Of a DNA stretch of 6,271 nucleotides, positions 1 through 6,271 are shown one piece after another. The notes beneath the pieces were generated by a model. That model was not told where the DNA came from. It did not search any database and saw only the letters and a list, made by a program, of their open reading frames with translations. Origin of the DNA: Candidatus Poseidoniales archaeon (GTDB taxonomy: Archaea > Thermoplasmatota > Poseidoniia > Poseidoniales > Poseidoniaceae). The stretch is taken from assembly GCA_009887135.1 (NCBI GenBank), contig QXYA01000046.1, positions 1 through 6,271 of the forward strand. The letters run 5' to 3'. Made by a program: the position numbers and the translations under genes. Position 1 is the first letter of the stretch. Every line of letters starts with the position of its first letter.

Positions 1-3
1 AAG

Positions 4-2877
4 ATGGATTCGTGGAAAGAAAGCATCAATGGATACGCGAGTAAACGTACAGAACAGATGTACCGTTCAGTTCTAGCATCTCCTGCAATCTTTGTTATGC
101 TCCTCATCATCATTGCTGCATTCCTTGGGCAACGAGGATTGGACTTCCAAGATCAGATTGAAGATGACGTAGAGATCTTTTTGCCAGATGGAGCCGAGTC
201 AACAGACCTCCTTCTCGAAGTAAGAGAAGAATGGTCAACGGATATTGCTGTCATTTACATTCAGACAGATAATGCTCAACTCGGAGGTGGGTTAGGTGAC
301 AACATTACGGATGAGAACATTCTCAAAGAGATAAGTTGGGTTGAAGGTGATGACGATAACGTCGGTGCTGGCTCTTTTACAGGAAGAGGCATGGATCCGG
401 ATAAGGAAGATTATGGAGCATTAGATGGCGTTCTCTGGATTATTTCACCTGCCCAAATTATGAAAGAAATCAATTCTGCCGATGGACGATTCAATGAATC
501 CATGTGTGTTCACGGAGTGAACACTCGACTGCCTGTTGATATTGATTGTTCAAATTTAGCCGGAGGAGGCAGGTATGCTATTCCAGATCAAAATACGATC
601 GATCAGATTATTGAGAACTCAAGTGGTTCATTCGAAGCACTCATCAAGGACACCAACGATAATGATTTGAGTTTTGATAGTGATGGAGATGGCGACCCAA
701 CCAATGACATGGATGGGGATGGTGTTTGGGACACTACAGCCATTATCGTAGGGATGCGTTCTGATGTCCCTGAAATTTGGGATGGTGATTTTGCAAATCT
801 CCTGGATCACTTTCAAGATGTTATTGACAATCGATCAACAGAATTACAGTCGACCGAAATGACTGTCACCGGATTAACAAAAACCTTGGAAGACATCTCA
901 GATGCAATCTACAAAGATCTCATCAAAATGATGCCATTTTCTGTTTTGATGACAATCCTTGTGATCTCATTCCTTCACAGATCTGCAAAGGTAGTCATCA
1001 TCACTGGAACCCCAATTCTTCTAGCTCTCGCAGTTACATTTGGAGCATCGGTTGTCCTGAAATGGACGCTTACTCCCATGATTGTTGCAACGTTTCCGAT
1101 TTTAATTGGGCTGGGTGTGGATTATGCCCTTCACATGGTGAATCGGATTGAAGAAGTCCGGCGAAAAGAACTTGAACGTATTTTTGATGAAAATGAAAAA
1201 AGAAGACGACAAGGAAAAGAGCAAATCGAAGAACCTGATTTGTGGGATAAAGAATTTTACATTGAATGTGTAACGAAAATGGCTGGTTCAACAGGAGTTG
1301 CTGTCTTTTTATCCGCTCTGACAACGATTGTTGGTTTCTCAGTATTGATCGCACCACAGATTGTCAGCATCGCTCCAATACGCTCTGTTGGATTAACCCT
1401 CGTTGTAGGCATCATGTCAACGCTTATGCTCTCAATTGTGCTCGTACCTGCACTGGCTTGGCTACTGAAATTCCATAAACGAAGCAATCCAGGAATGTGG
1501 AAAAACATAGGAAAAGTGCCTGTTCGATTCTTTGTAGTCATCTTGCTGGTAACAGGCAGCATCACAGCATATGGAGTAGCAAATATGGACGAACTAAACA
1601 AACCAATTACAGGTTCTAGTGAGGCTCCAGAAGGGATTGAATCCCTCGATAAGATTGCACAATATTCTGAGCAGTTCGACAGTGGCCAAACATCTATGTT
1701 TGTCTTTGATGCTACGAATCGTCCAAATGACAACGAAACATCGAACATTCGGGATTTACCAGTTATGGATGCTGTCGATCGACTTGAAGAAAAGATCGAT
1801 GCTGTTGAGAGCACAAATACAACCAGCATCATCACCTTCCTCAAAGCAGTACCCGTAAGTATACAACTTACAGATGATATCGTATTCTACGAAGGTTCGC
1901 TTTGGGATTTATTGCATGATGAATGTTGGGAAAGTGATGATATCGTCGAATGTAATATTTGGCTCGGTCTAGAAGCATCAGGACCTGGAGGACGTGAAGC
2001 TCTTCGCAGAGACATGGTAAACGCAGCCTTTGATACGCTTTCACTCGAAGTTCGCTCTATGCTTTTGAATCAAGATGAAACAAAGGCGATTATCTATGTT
2101 GATCAACCATATATGAATCTCAATATCGCTTCAGGTCTACGTGATCAAATCGATGAGATATTGACACAGCCGCCCGAATTGAGTCAAACTCGAACATCAA
2201 AACTCACTGGTGGATTACCTGTTTCTCTCGATATCAATGAAGGAATTCATGACACTCAATCACTAACAACAATACTTACGCTCATTATCTTGACCATTGT
2301 CTTAGCCATTGTATTCCGCTCTGTCCGCTTAGGAGTGATTACAATGATTCCAGTTGCTGTTGTAATTTTATGGCAACCACTTCTTATGCAAAGCGGAGAT
2401 GTAAACGTCAATATTTTCACGGCAATGATCGGAACCATCGTCTTTGGAATTGGAGTCGATGATGCTATTCACGTGATGCATAGAATACAAGAAGAAGGTG
2501 AAAATTCAACAGGCATTGCACATTCTATAGAAGAGACTGGACAGACTATCTTCGAAACCACCATCACGACTGTGGCTGGTATTTCGGCAGGATTCTTACC
2601 CGGCTGGATCTTTGGATGGGATGGATTCCCTGGACTAGAGAATTTCTTCATGCTGATGTGCATGCTGATCATCTTTGCCTTCTTGACCAGCTCATTCCTA
2701 CTACCAAGTATTTTGGTTGCAGACCATACAGGACGAGACCTGATTAAAGGACGAACTACCATACAAGACGTGCTCAGTGGAGATGATCCTTGGAGAGATA
2801 TGTCTGGAGATATGACTGTTACAAAAGGTTCCGAATTGAAACCGCTGGATGCAGTGTTGCAGCCGAAGTCAGATTAG
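4..2877 (+). CDS. RND/MMPL-superfamily membrane transporter (HAE3-like exporter)
   Basis: This is a 957-residue membrane protein with the duplicated RND layout. TM1 is about residues 27-42, followed by a large extracytoplasmic domain (about 44-305). TM2-TM6 lie at about 309-324, 330-352, 359-379, 430-450 and 462-487, and TM7 at about 508-525. A second outer domain (about 526-752) precedes TM8-TM12 (about 753-771, 776-794, 804-824, 852-871, 880-905). The RND signature acidic residues in TM4 and TM10 are present in GLGVDYALH (369-377, D373) and GIGVDDAIH (815-823, D819/D820), so proton- or ion-coupled transport is expected. Length and twelve helices fit the archaeal/bacterial HAE3 and MMPL group, whose substrates are lipids, hopanoid-like or hydrophobic compounds; the substrate here cannot be told. 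The outer domains hold cysteine pairs C168/C182 and C641/C650 (possible disulfides) and an Asp/Gly-rich insert at 225-243. A charged cytoplasmic loop (about 380-425) follows TM4. The ATG at position 4 gives a normal 25-residue lead to TM1, but the frame is open to the window edge, so an upstream start is possible. Confidence 0.93.
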   Translation: MDSWKESINGYASKRTEQMYRSVLASPAIFVMLLIIIAAFLGQRGLDFQDQIEDDVEIFLPDGAESTDLLLEVREEWSTDIAVIYIQTDNAQLGGGLGDNITDENILKEISWVEGDDDNVGAGSFTGRGMDPDKEDYGALDGVLWIISPAQIMKEINSADGRFNESMCVHGVNTRLPVDIDCSNLAGGGRYAIPDQNTIDQIIENSSGSFEALIKDTNDNDLSFDSDGDGDPTNDMDGDGVWDTTAIIVGMRSDVPEIWDGDFANLLDHFQDVIDNRSTELQSTEMTVTGLTKTLEDISDAIYKDLIKMMPFSVLMTILVISFLHRSAKVVIITGTPILLALAVTFGASVVLKWTLTPMIVATFPILIGLGVDYALHMVNRIEEVRRKELERIFDENEKRRRQGKEQIEEPDLWDKEFYIECVTKMAGSTGVAVFLSALTTIVGFSVLIAPQIVSIAPIRSVGLTLVVGIMSTLMLSIVLVPALAWLLKFHKRSNPGMWKNIGKVPVRFFVVILLVTGSITAYGVANMDELNKPITGSSEAPEGIESLDKIAQYSEQFDSGQTSMFVFDATNRPNDNETSNIRDLPVMDAVDRLEEKIDAVESTNTTSIITFLKAVPVSIQLTDDIVFYEGSLWDLLHDECWESDDIVECNIWLGLEASGPGGREALRRDMVNAAFDTLSLEVRSMLLNQDETKAIIYVDQPYMNLNIASGLRDQIDEILTQPPELSQTRTSKLTGGLPVSLDINEGIHDTQSLTTILTLIILTIVLAIVFRSVRLGVITMIPVAVVILWQPLLMQSGDVNVNIFTAMIGTIVFGIGVDDAIHVMHRIQEEGENSTGIAHSIEETGQTIFETTITTVAGISAGFLPGWIFGWDGFPGLENFFMLMCMLIIFAFLTSSFLLPSILVADHTGRDLIKGRTTIQDVLSGDDPWRDMSGDMTVTKGSELKPLDAVLQPKSD

Positions 2878-3365
2878 ACTGAACGTCTCTTGATGGCAAA
2901 GAACCACGAGATTCCGATTGCAACAAGCAATCCAGTCCCGACAACGATTGAGGTTACTGGGAGTCCCTCAGCGGTACTTGCTTTGACTTCGGGCTCATCT
3001 TCAACAACTTGCTCAACATCTTGTACTGTAATTTCACCTTGCATTCCTACTGCAGCATGAGGCTCACAGACGTAATCATAGACGCCTGCTGACTCGTAAT
3101 CAAAGAAATATTCGTAATCAAGATCTCGTGCAGGTTCACCTGAATCAAACACTTCATTGGCTTCGACTGCATTGTGTGGAAGTGCTTGACCACCCCACAC
3201 AAATCGGACGCTGTCTCCTTCATTGAGTGTAATGGTGGAAGGATTAAATCGTAGATTTGTACTGTCGACTGTAACGACCTTGACTTCACCTTCTTGTTCT
3301 GCAATCAGATCAATACTTCCTTGCAAAAAGAAGAACACAAGTGCAAGACAGATAACTCGACGCAT
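2874..3365 (-). CDS. membrane-anchored plastocyanin-like blue copper protein (cupredoxin)
   Basis: This is a 163-residue exported electron-transfer protein. Residues 1 to about 22 form a signal peptide (MRRVICLALVFFFLQGS). A cupredoxin domain follows at about 28-115, then an acidic linker, a C-terminal helix at about 136-158 and the short basic end KRRSV, so the copper domain should face outward on a membrane tether. All four type 1 copper ligands are visible: H64 in LPHNAV, then C100, H103 and M108 in YVCEPHAAVGM. The C-x2-H-x4-M spacing is that of plastocyanin rather than amicyanin. In Archaea such proteins carry electrons at the outer face of the membrane; the partner is not identifiable here. 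I chose the ATG at 3365 over the in-frame TTG at 3386: the TTG sits inside the TATA box, and the TATA spacing puts transcription start at or next to the ATG, implying a leaderless mRNA. The gene converges on the transporter with a 4-base overlap. Fold and copper binding are near certain; the physiological role is inferred. Confidence 0.93.
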   Translation of the reverse strand: MRRVICLALVFFFLQGSIDLIAEQEGEVKVVTVDSTNLRFNPSTITLNEGDSVRFVWGGQALPHNAVEANEVFDSGEPARDLDYEYFFDYESAGVYDYVCEPHAAVGMQGEITVQDVEQVVEDEPEVKASTAEGLPVTSIVVGTGLLVAIGISWFFAIKRRSV

Positions 3366-3384
3366 AGTGTTACTTTCAGCACCC

Positions 3385-3392
3385 AATATATG
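3385..3392 (-). promoter_or_regulatory. TATA box of the cupredoxin gene
   Basis: Reading the minus strand, CATATATT occupies 3392 to 3385. It is the only strong TATA-like element upstream of the copper protein. From its C to the A of the ATG at 3365 is 27 nt, which is the archaeal TATA-to-start distance and implies a leaderless transcript. There is no convincing Shine-Dalgarno sequence directly before the ATG, in keeping with this. The same TTCATAT core occurs at the same offset in front of rnpB. Confidence 0.7.
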
Positions 3393-3404
3393 AACACGTG
3401 TTCA
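3391..3404. promoter_or_regulatory. 14-bp perfect palindrome beside the cupredoxin TATA box (candidate operator)
   Basis: TGAACACGTGTTCA is identical on both strands (seven-base arms, no spacer). It overlaps the upstream edge of the TATA box, where the archaeal TFB recognition element lies. A dimeric regulator bound here would be expected to block TBP/TFB and repress the gene. The palindrome is seen directly; the regulatory role is inferred. By chance about 0.4 such palindromes would be expected anywhere in a window this size, so its exact position at the promoter is the stronger argument. Confidence 0.5.
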
Positions 3405-3437
3405 ATGAATACACTCGAAGATTAATTTTCAAGCAGG

Positions 3438-3743
3438 TGGAGGGAGTGAGGAGTAAGCCCCTTTTTGTTACCTTACGGCGATTGCATTCAACTTAGCATC
3501 CTACCTGTCCCTGTGCGTGCAGCATGAGCGGGACGATTTGGACTTGCTCCAGTGGGGTTGCTCGTTCCATCAACACTCAGGCAACCTCCGTCTTTCAACA
3601 TCATTGTACACACCTGGTATCGTATCGTTTCTGTGGCATTGACCTGACCATTTCTGATCTTTCACTTCTGTGAACCACTTGCACTACGGAGAGGGGACTT
3701 TCCTCAGAGTCGAACTCTGTCAGCAATCCTCTCACTCCCTCCA
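3438..3743 (-). ncRNA. rnpB: RNase P RNA (catalytic RNA for tRNA 5' maturation)
   Basis: This is the RNA subunit of ribonuclease P, which removes the 5' leader from pre-tRNAs. The conserved block GAGGAAAGTCC is read on the minus strand from 3705 to 3695. The ends form a perfect P1 helix: TGGAGGGAGTGAG (3743-3731) with CTCACTCCCTCCA (3450-3438). P2 pairs GATTGC (3728-3723) with GCAATC (3485-3480). P3 is the hairpin CAGAGTTCGACTCTG (3719-3705). P4 pairs AAGTCCCC (3700-3693) with GGGGCTT (3461-3455), leaving the conserved bulged U. Other family blocks are ACAGAAACGA (3634-3625) and GAGCAAGTCCAAAT (3549-3536). The span of about 306 nt is normal for the family. The absence of a P18 hairpin after GGTAGGATGCTAAG is an archaeal trait. 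The ends are set from P1 and the TATA spacing and may be off by a few bases. It lies between two minus-strand genes and has its own promoter. Open frames crossing it are spurious. Confidence 0.96.
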
Positions 3744-3763
3744 TGTGTCTGTGGACCCACTTG

Positions 3764-3771
3764 CATATGAA
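3764..3771 (-). promoter_or_regulatory. TATA-like promoter element of rnpB
   Basis: On the minus strand TTCATATG runs from 3771 to 3764. From its C (3769) to G3742, the first G of the GGAGGG that opens P1, is 27 nt, the same spacing as in the cupredoxin promoter. It lies a little over ten bases after the stop codon of the surface-protein gene, so rnpB need not depend on read-through from that gene. The match to a full archaeal TATA consensus is imperfect (CATATG), so confidence is moderate. Confidence 0.6.
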
Positions 3772-3784
3772 TCCATCAGATTCA
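3768..3784. repeat. inverted repeat spanning the surface-protein stop codon and rnpB promoter
   Basis: On the minus strand TGAATC (3784-3779) and GATTCA (3773-3768) are perfect inverted arms around the 5-base loop TGATG. The first arm starts with the TGA stop codon of the surface-protein gene and the second runs into the rnpB TATA element. It could be a weak stem at the mRNA end or a protein-binding site at the rnpB promoter. Six-base arms are short and could occur by chance. Confidence 0.35.
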
Positions 3785-6271
3785 CTGGTAAGGGTTTTGA
3801 CCAACATCACCCGATTGAGTCTGAGCCCCGTATGGACCCTGTTGTGGCGTTTGTTGTTGTGCTTGAGGCAAGGTAGGAAGTGATTTCTCAGCCTTCTGCA
3901 TTCGTTGAGTGAATTTCTTTTGATTAACAGGTCGACGTTGAGGTTCTGATCGCAATCCAAAGACGAGGAGTCCAACAAGAACAATACTCAATACGGCAAG
4001 AATACCAAGCATCAGTGGATTGACTTCGGATACTGTTCCTAGGAATCCTTCACTTTCAGCTTCTTTAACTCTCAGAGTTGGTGTTTGAGCGGTCTCTCCG
4101 CCCATGATTTGAACTTCGAGCCACATTGTTCCAGTTCGTGTTGGAATCCAAGTGCTCTCGTAAACAACGGTCGAATCCGGTGCAACTTGCAGTAAGCGAG
4201 CGTCAACACGTGTACGTGCTCCATTCGATTCAACCAGTTCTAGAACGATTTGGACGCTTCCATCTGCATTTCCATTATTGATGATGGTTGCAGTAATTGG
4301 AACTGAATCATCAACACGTACAGTTCCACTATTCTTCAATCCTGGTTCACCAACGAATTCAAATTCTGGCACGCGTTGTTCCAAATCCCATACATTGTAT
4401 GGTGCATCTATATCGTTGAAATCTTCTGAGAAGGCGTTTCCTGCCATATCTGAACCAGTAACCCAAATTCTCAATTCAAGAGGTTCGGAACGTTCCTGTT
4501 CTGAAATGAGTTCATCGATATCTAAGCTTGCAGAGATAGGAATTGTTTCACCAAATGCACGCCCGCCAAGCAACACCATTGGTTCGGAACCTTCGTACAT
4601 TGATGCTACGTTGAGTCCAAGTCCTGCAGGGTGAATCGAATAGTGAAGGTTGAGTGAATCAGGGTCAAGTTGAGACAGTTCTCGTACGGAGAGAGTGACA
4701 TCAATCGAGGACCAATCGATTTCAGCAATCGTTAGGCTTGCATCAGGTCGATTCAATTCCATAAGAATCGGAGCCGAATTATCAACAAAAATGGTCGTTA
4801 GAGGCCCATCTGTTAAACCTCGTAAAACTGCACCGCTTGGAGGGTTATACATTGAAACAAACAGACCATGTTCACCCGGTTGAGTTGGAACAGACCGTCG
4901 ATAAGAGAAATTTCCATGGGAGTCCACGACCGATTCTTCTCCATTAATTCTCATAAGGAGATCAAGTGATTGATCAATTGTACGCTGACTGCGATACCAA
5001 ACCATTTCTCCATCAAAGGCCATAGTGGATTCTGGGGAGGCCCATGCTCCGTAAGGCGACACCACTGTGTCATCAATTGAAAGTGAACTCTGTGAGGTAT
5101 CAAGAGCTAATTCACCACTGTAGTGCCAGGATGCATCGTATAGAGGAACCGTGATGAATTGTCCGAGACGGTCTTCGAGGTGGATGGAAGGAACCCGCAG
5201 GAGGGTTGGATCTGGGTCAAAGCCCCATTCAATACTGAAATTTACATTGAATGCCCCTTGTTCAGAAAAGACATCATCTCCGCCAATAATTGTACAGGAT
5301 TCAACATCGACATATACGTGATTACTGTAACATTGTTCTGTATTGGAATTCCAATAAATCATAGCAGAGTCGGTTGTTGTTGAACCAAGGTCTAATTCAA
5401 TGTATTCAATATCTGTAATTCCATTCTTATCCCAGATTGGAATTTGTAAGAGATTTGCTTCACCAGGATGCAACCATCCATCTTCATGATGGCCCCACAT
5501 GAGGTCGAATTCAGTACCGAGTGATGGAGTTCCATCCGCACGTAGTTGAATGTTGAAGAGAGGGGCGTAGATGTTTCCACCTTCGATCATAATATTGCCT
5601 GCACCATCTGCGACAGATAACCATCCTTGCACATAATCACCTTCAGAAGCGCTCGATGTATCCATTGTAAGGGAAAACTCACCGGTGCTTGTAAGCATAT
5701 TATCTGGAGCTTTCAATGGTATCTCTTGAATCTCATCTTCATCGATTTGACCGTCCATATTGGAATCATCCATCCATGATCTCCAAATCAATGCGTTTGC
5801 ATGATGAGGGAGAGTCGGATTGTCTGCGATGATGAATGACACCTCGGTTGCTGGAGAAGCATCTCTGTGATCAAACTCATCAATGTCCATCGAGATTAAC
5901 ATTGGAGCGATTGTATCCATTGTGAACGAAGCAATTGGATTTGCCTCATAGGATGCTCCTTGTCCGAGAAGAGGTGTCACTTCGAGTTCCATAGTCAAGT
6001 TTTGTACTGTACTTGGAACGTTGTAAATAATCGATGCGACTCCATCAACAACCAAATTTGTTGAACCTTTATCTTGCCCATCAACAAGCAATCGAACGAG
6101 TGCTTGTCCAGTACGAGGAACTGCATTGGATACATCCTCGAAGCCCAAATAAGCATGAACTGTGACAAAGGTATTTGGTATCAAGAGAGCAGATTCCGCA
6201 TCGGTTTCAATACCTGATTGAGATTCGATGGTGAAGCGTTTCAATGATACGTCGTTTTCGATACCATTTGC
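3782..6271 (-). CDS. large surface-anchored protein with Ig-like modules, an EF-hand loop and a CARDB-like domain (N-terminus outside window)
   Basis: The frame stays open to the window edge, giving 829 visible residues (numbered here from the edge); the true start lies beyond it. Most of the protein is beta-rich extracellular sequence. Two related Ig-like modules, about 117-229 and 495-613, each open with a VD/MD-x-x-AP motif and close with DGAGN or DMAGN. Residues 169-180 form a complete EF-hand loop, DSNMDGQIDEDE, with calcium ligands at positions 1, 3, 5, 9 and 12. The only cysteines, C314 and C326, may form a disulfide. A CARDB-like adhesion/transport-associated domain covers about 637-736. 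One helix at about 750-773 is followed by a basic stretch and a Q/P-rich tail ending in GQNPYQ, presumably cytoplasmic. This architecture suggests a cell-surface or S-layer-associated protein, possibly adhesive, with no enzymatic motif visible. The ligand is unknown. A TTG at 6244 is not a credible start, because coding continues upstream and no signal peptide follows it. Confidence 0.85.
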   Translation of the reverse strand, partial: ANGIENDVSLKRFTIESQSGIETDAESALLIPNTFVTVHAYLGFEDVSNAVPRTGQALVRLLVDGQDKGSTNLVVDGVASIIYNVPSTVQNLTMELEVTPLLGQGASYEANPIASFTMDTIAPMLISMDIDEFDHRDASPATEVSFIIADNPTLPHHANALIWRSWMDDSNMDGQIDEDEIQEIPLKAPDNMLTSTGEFSLTMDTSSASEGDYVQGWLSVADGAGNIMIEGGNIYAPLFNIQLRADGTPSLGTEFDLMWGHHEDGWLHPGEANLLQIPIWDKNGITDIEYIELDLGSTTTDSAMIYWNSNTEQCYSNHVYVDVESCTIIGGDDVFSEQGAFNVNFSIEWGFDPDPTLLRVPSIHLEDRLGQFITVPLYDASWHYSGELALDTSQSSLSIDDTVVSPYGAWASPESTMAFDGEMVWYRSQRTIDQSLDLLMRINGEESVVDSHGNFSYRRSVPTQPGEHGLFVSMYNPPSGAVLRGLTDGPLTTIFVDNSAPILMELNRPDASLTIAEIDWSSIDVTLSVRELSQLDPDSLNLHYSIHPAGLGLNVASMYEGSEPMVLLGGRAFGETIPISASLDIDELISEQERSEPLELRIWVTGSDMAGNAFSEDFNDIDAPYNVWDLEQRVPEFEFVGEPGLKNSGTVRVDDSVPITATIINNGNADGSVQIVLELVESNGARTRVDARLLQVAPDSTVVYESTWIPTRTGTMWLEVQIMGGETAQTPTLRVKEAESEGFLGTVSEVNPLMLGILAVLSIVLVGLLVFGLRSEPQRRPVNQKKFTQRMQKAEKSLPTLPQAQQQTPQQGPYGAQTQSGDVGQNPYQ

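Noticed and set aside
1257..1844. 195-residue minus-strand open frame opposite the transporter
   Set aside because: It is an antisense shadow of the transmembrane and second outer domain coding sequence. The plus-strand frame has clear RND motifs, and this frame has none of its own.
4..3365. Transporter and copper protein as one functional copper-handling system
   Set aside because: They are on opposite strands, and the transporter lacks the methionine clusters and other metal-site features of metal-exporting RND pumps. Adjacency alone does not support a joint function.
3366..3386. TTG start extending the cupredoxin by seven residues
   Set aside because: The TTG lies within the TATA box, and the predicted transcript starts at about the ATG at 3365. 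The ATG start also gives a standard signal peptide.
3405..3437. Possible transcription terminator after rnpB
   Set aside because: The minus strand here is AT-rich but has no clear oligo-T run or stable hairpin. The short stretch can be explained as spacer and upstream promoter sequence.
3670..3876. 68-residue plus-strand open frame
   Set aside because: It is antisense to rnpB and the surface-protein end, with no recognisable protein features.
3601..3984. 127-residue minus-strand open frame
   Set aside because: It runs over the 5' half of the RNase P RNA and the 3' end of the surface-protein gene in another frame. The RNA structure explains the sequence, and the translation shows no domain or export signal.
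6242..6244. TTG as the start of the surface protein
   Set aside because: Coding sequence continues in frame to the window edge and no signal peptide follows the TTG, so the gene is cut by the window.

Overview
This window most resembles chromosomal DNA of a planktonic euryarchaeon, probably of the Marine Group II/III (Candidatus Poseidoniales-like) type. That assignment is inference. It rests on an archaeal-looking RNase P RNA without a P18 hairpin, TATA-type promoters about 23-24 bp (centre to start) upstream of predicted starts, an apparently leaderless gene, an HAE3-type RND transporter, and a giant surface protein with a single C-terminal anchor and a Q/P-rich tail. Nothing here looks like a mobile element, CRISPR array, defence island or integrated virus.

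Layout. (1) Positions 4-2877, + strand: a nearly complete or complete RND/MMPL-family membrane transporter of 957 residues. (2) Positions 2874-3365, - strand: a membrane-anchored plastocyanin-like blue copper protein, convergent with the transporter; their stop codons overlap in the four bases TTAG. (3) Positions 3385-3404: the copper-protein promoter, a TATA box with a perfect 14-bp palindrome against its upstream side. (4) Positions about 3438-3743, - strand: the RNase P RNA gene (rnpB). It fills the only long stretch without a protein gene and is easily missed, because spurious open frames cross it. (5) Positions 3764-3784: the rnpB TATA element, merging into an inverted repeat that begins on the stop codon of the next gene. 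(6) Positions 3782-6271, - strand: the C-terminal 829 residues of a large exported, surface-anchored protein with Ig-like modules, one canonical EF-hand loop, a CARDB-like domain, one transmembrane helix and a Q/P-rich tail. Its N-terminus lies beyond the window. The short gap 3405-3437, between rnpB and the copper-protein promoter, holds no gene and no strong oligo-T terminator.

How the genes relate. The three proteins all belong to the cell envelope (transport, electron transfer, surface), but nothing shows that they work together. rnpB is a housekeeping tRNA-processing RNA with its own promoter. The two minus-strand promoters share the heptamer TTCATAT at the same 27-nt offset (measured from its C) to the predicted start. 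This supports both the leaderless ATG start of the copper protein and the 5' end of the RNase P RNA. I find no convincing undescribed multi-gene system. The observations most worth checking are the palindrome at the copper-protein promoter, the rnpB gene with an apparent departure from the usual sequence beside P4, and the calcium-binding-like insertions in two otherwise unrelated envelope proteins.
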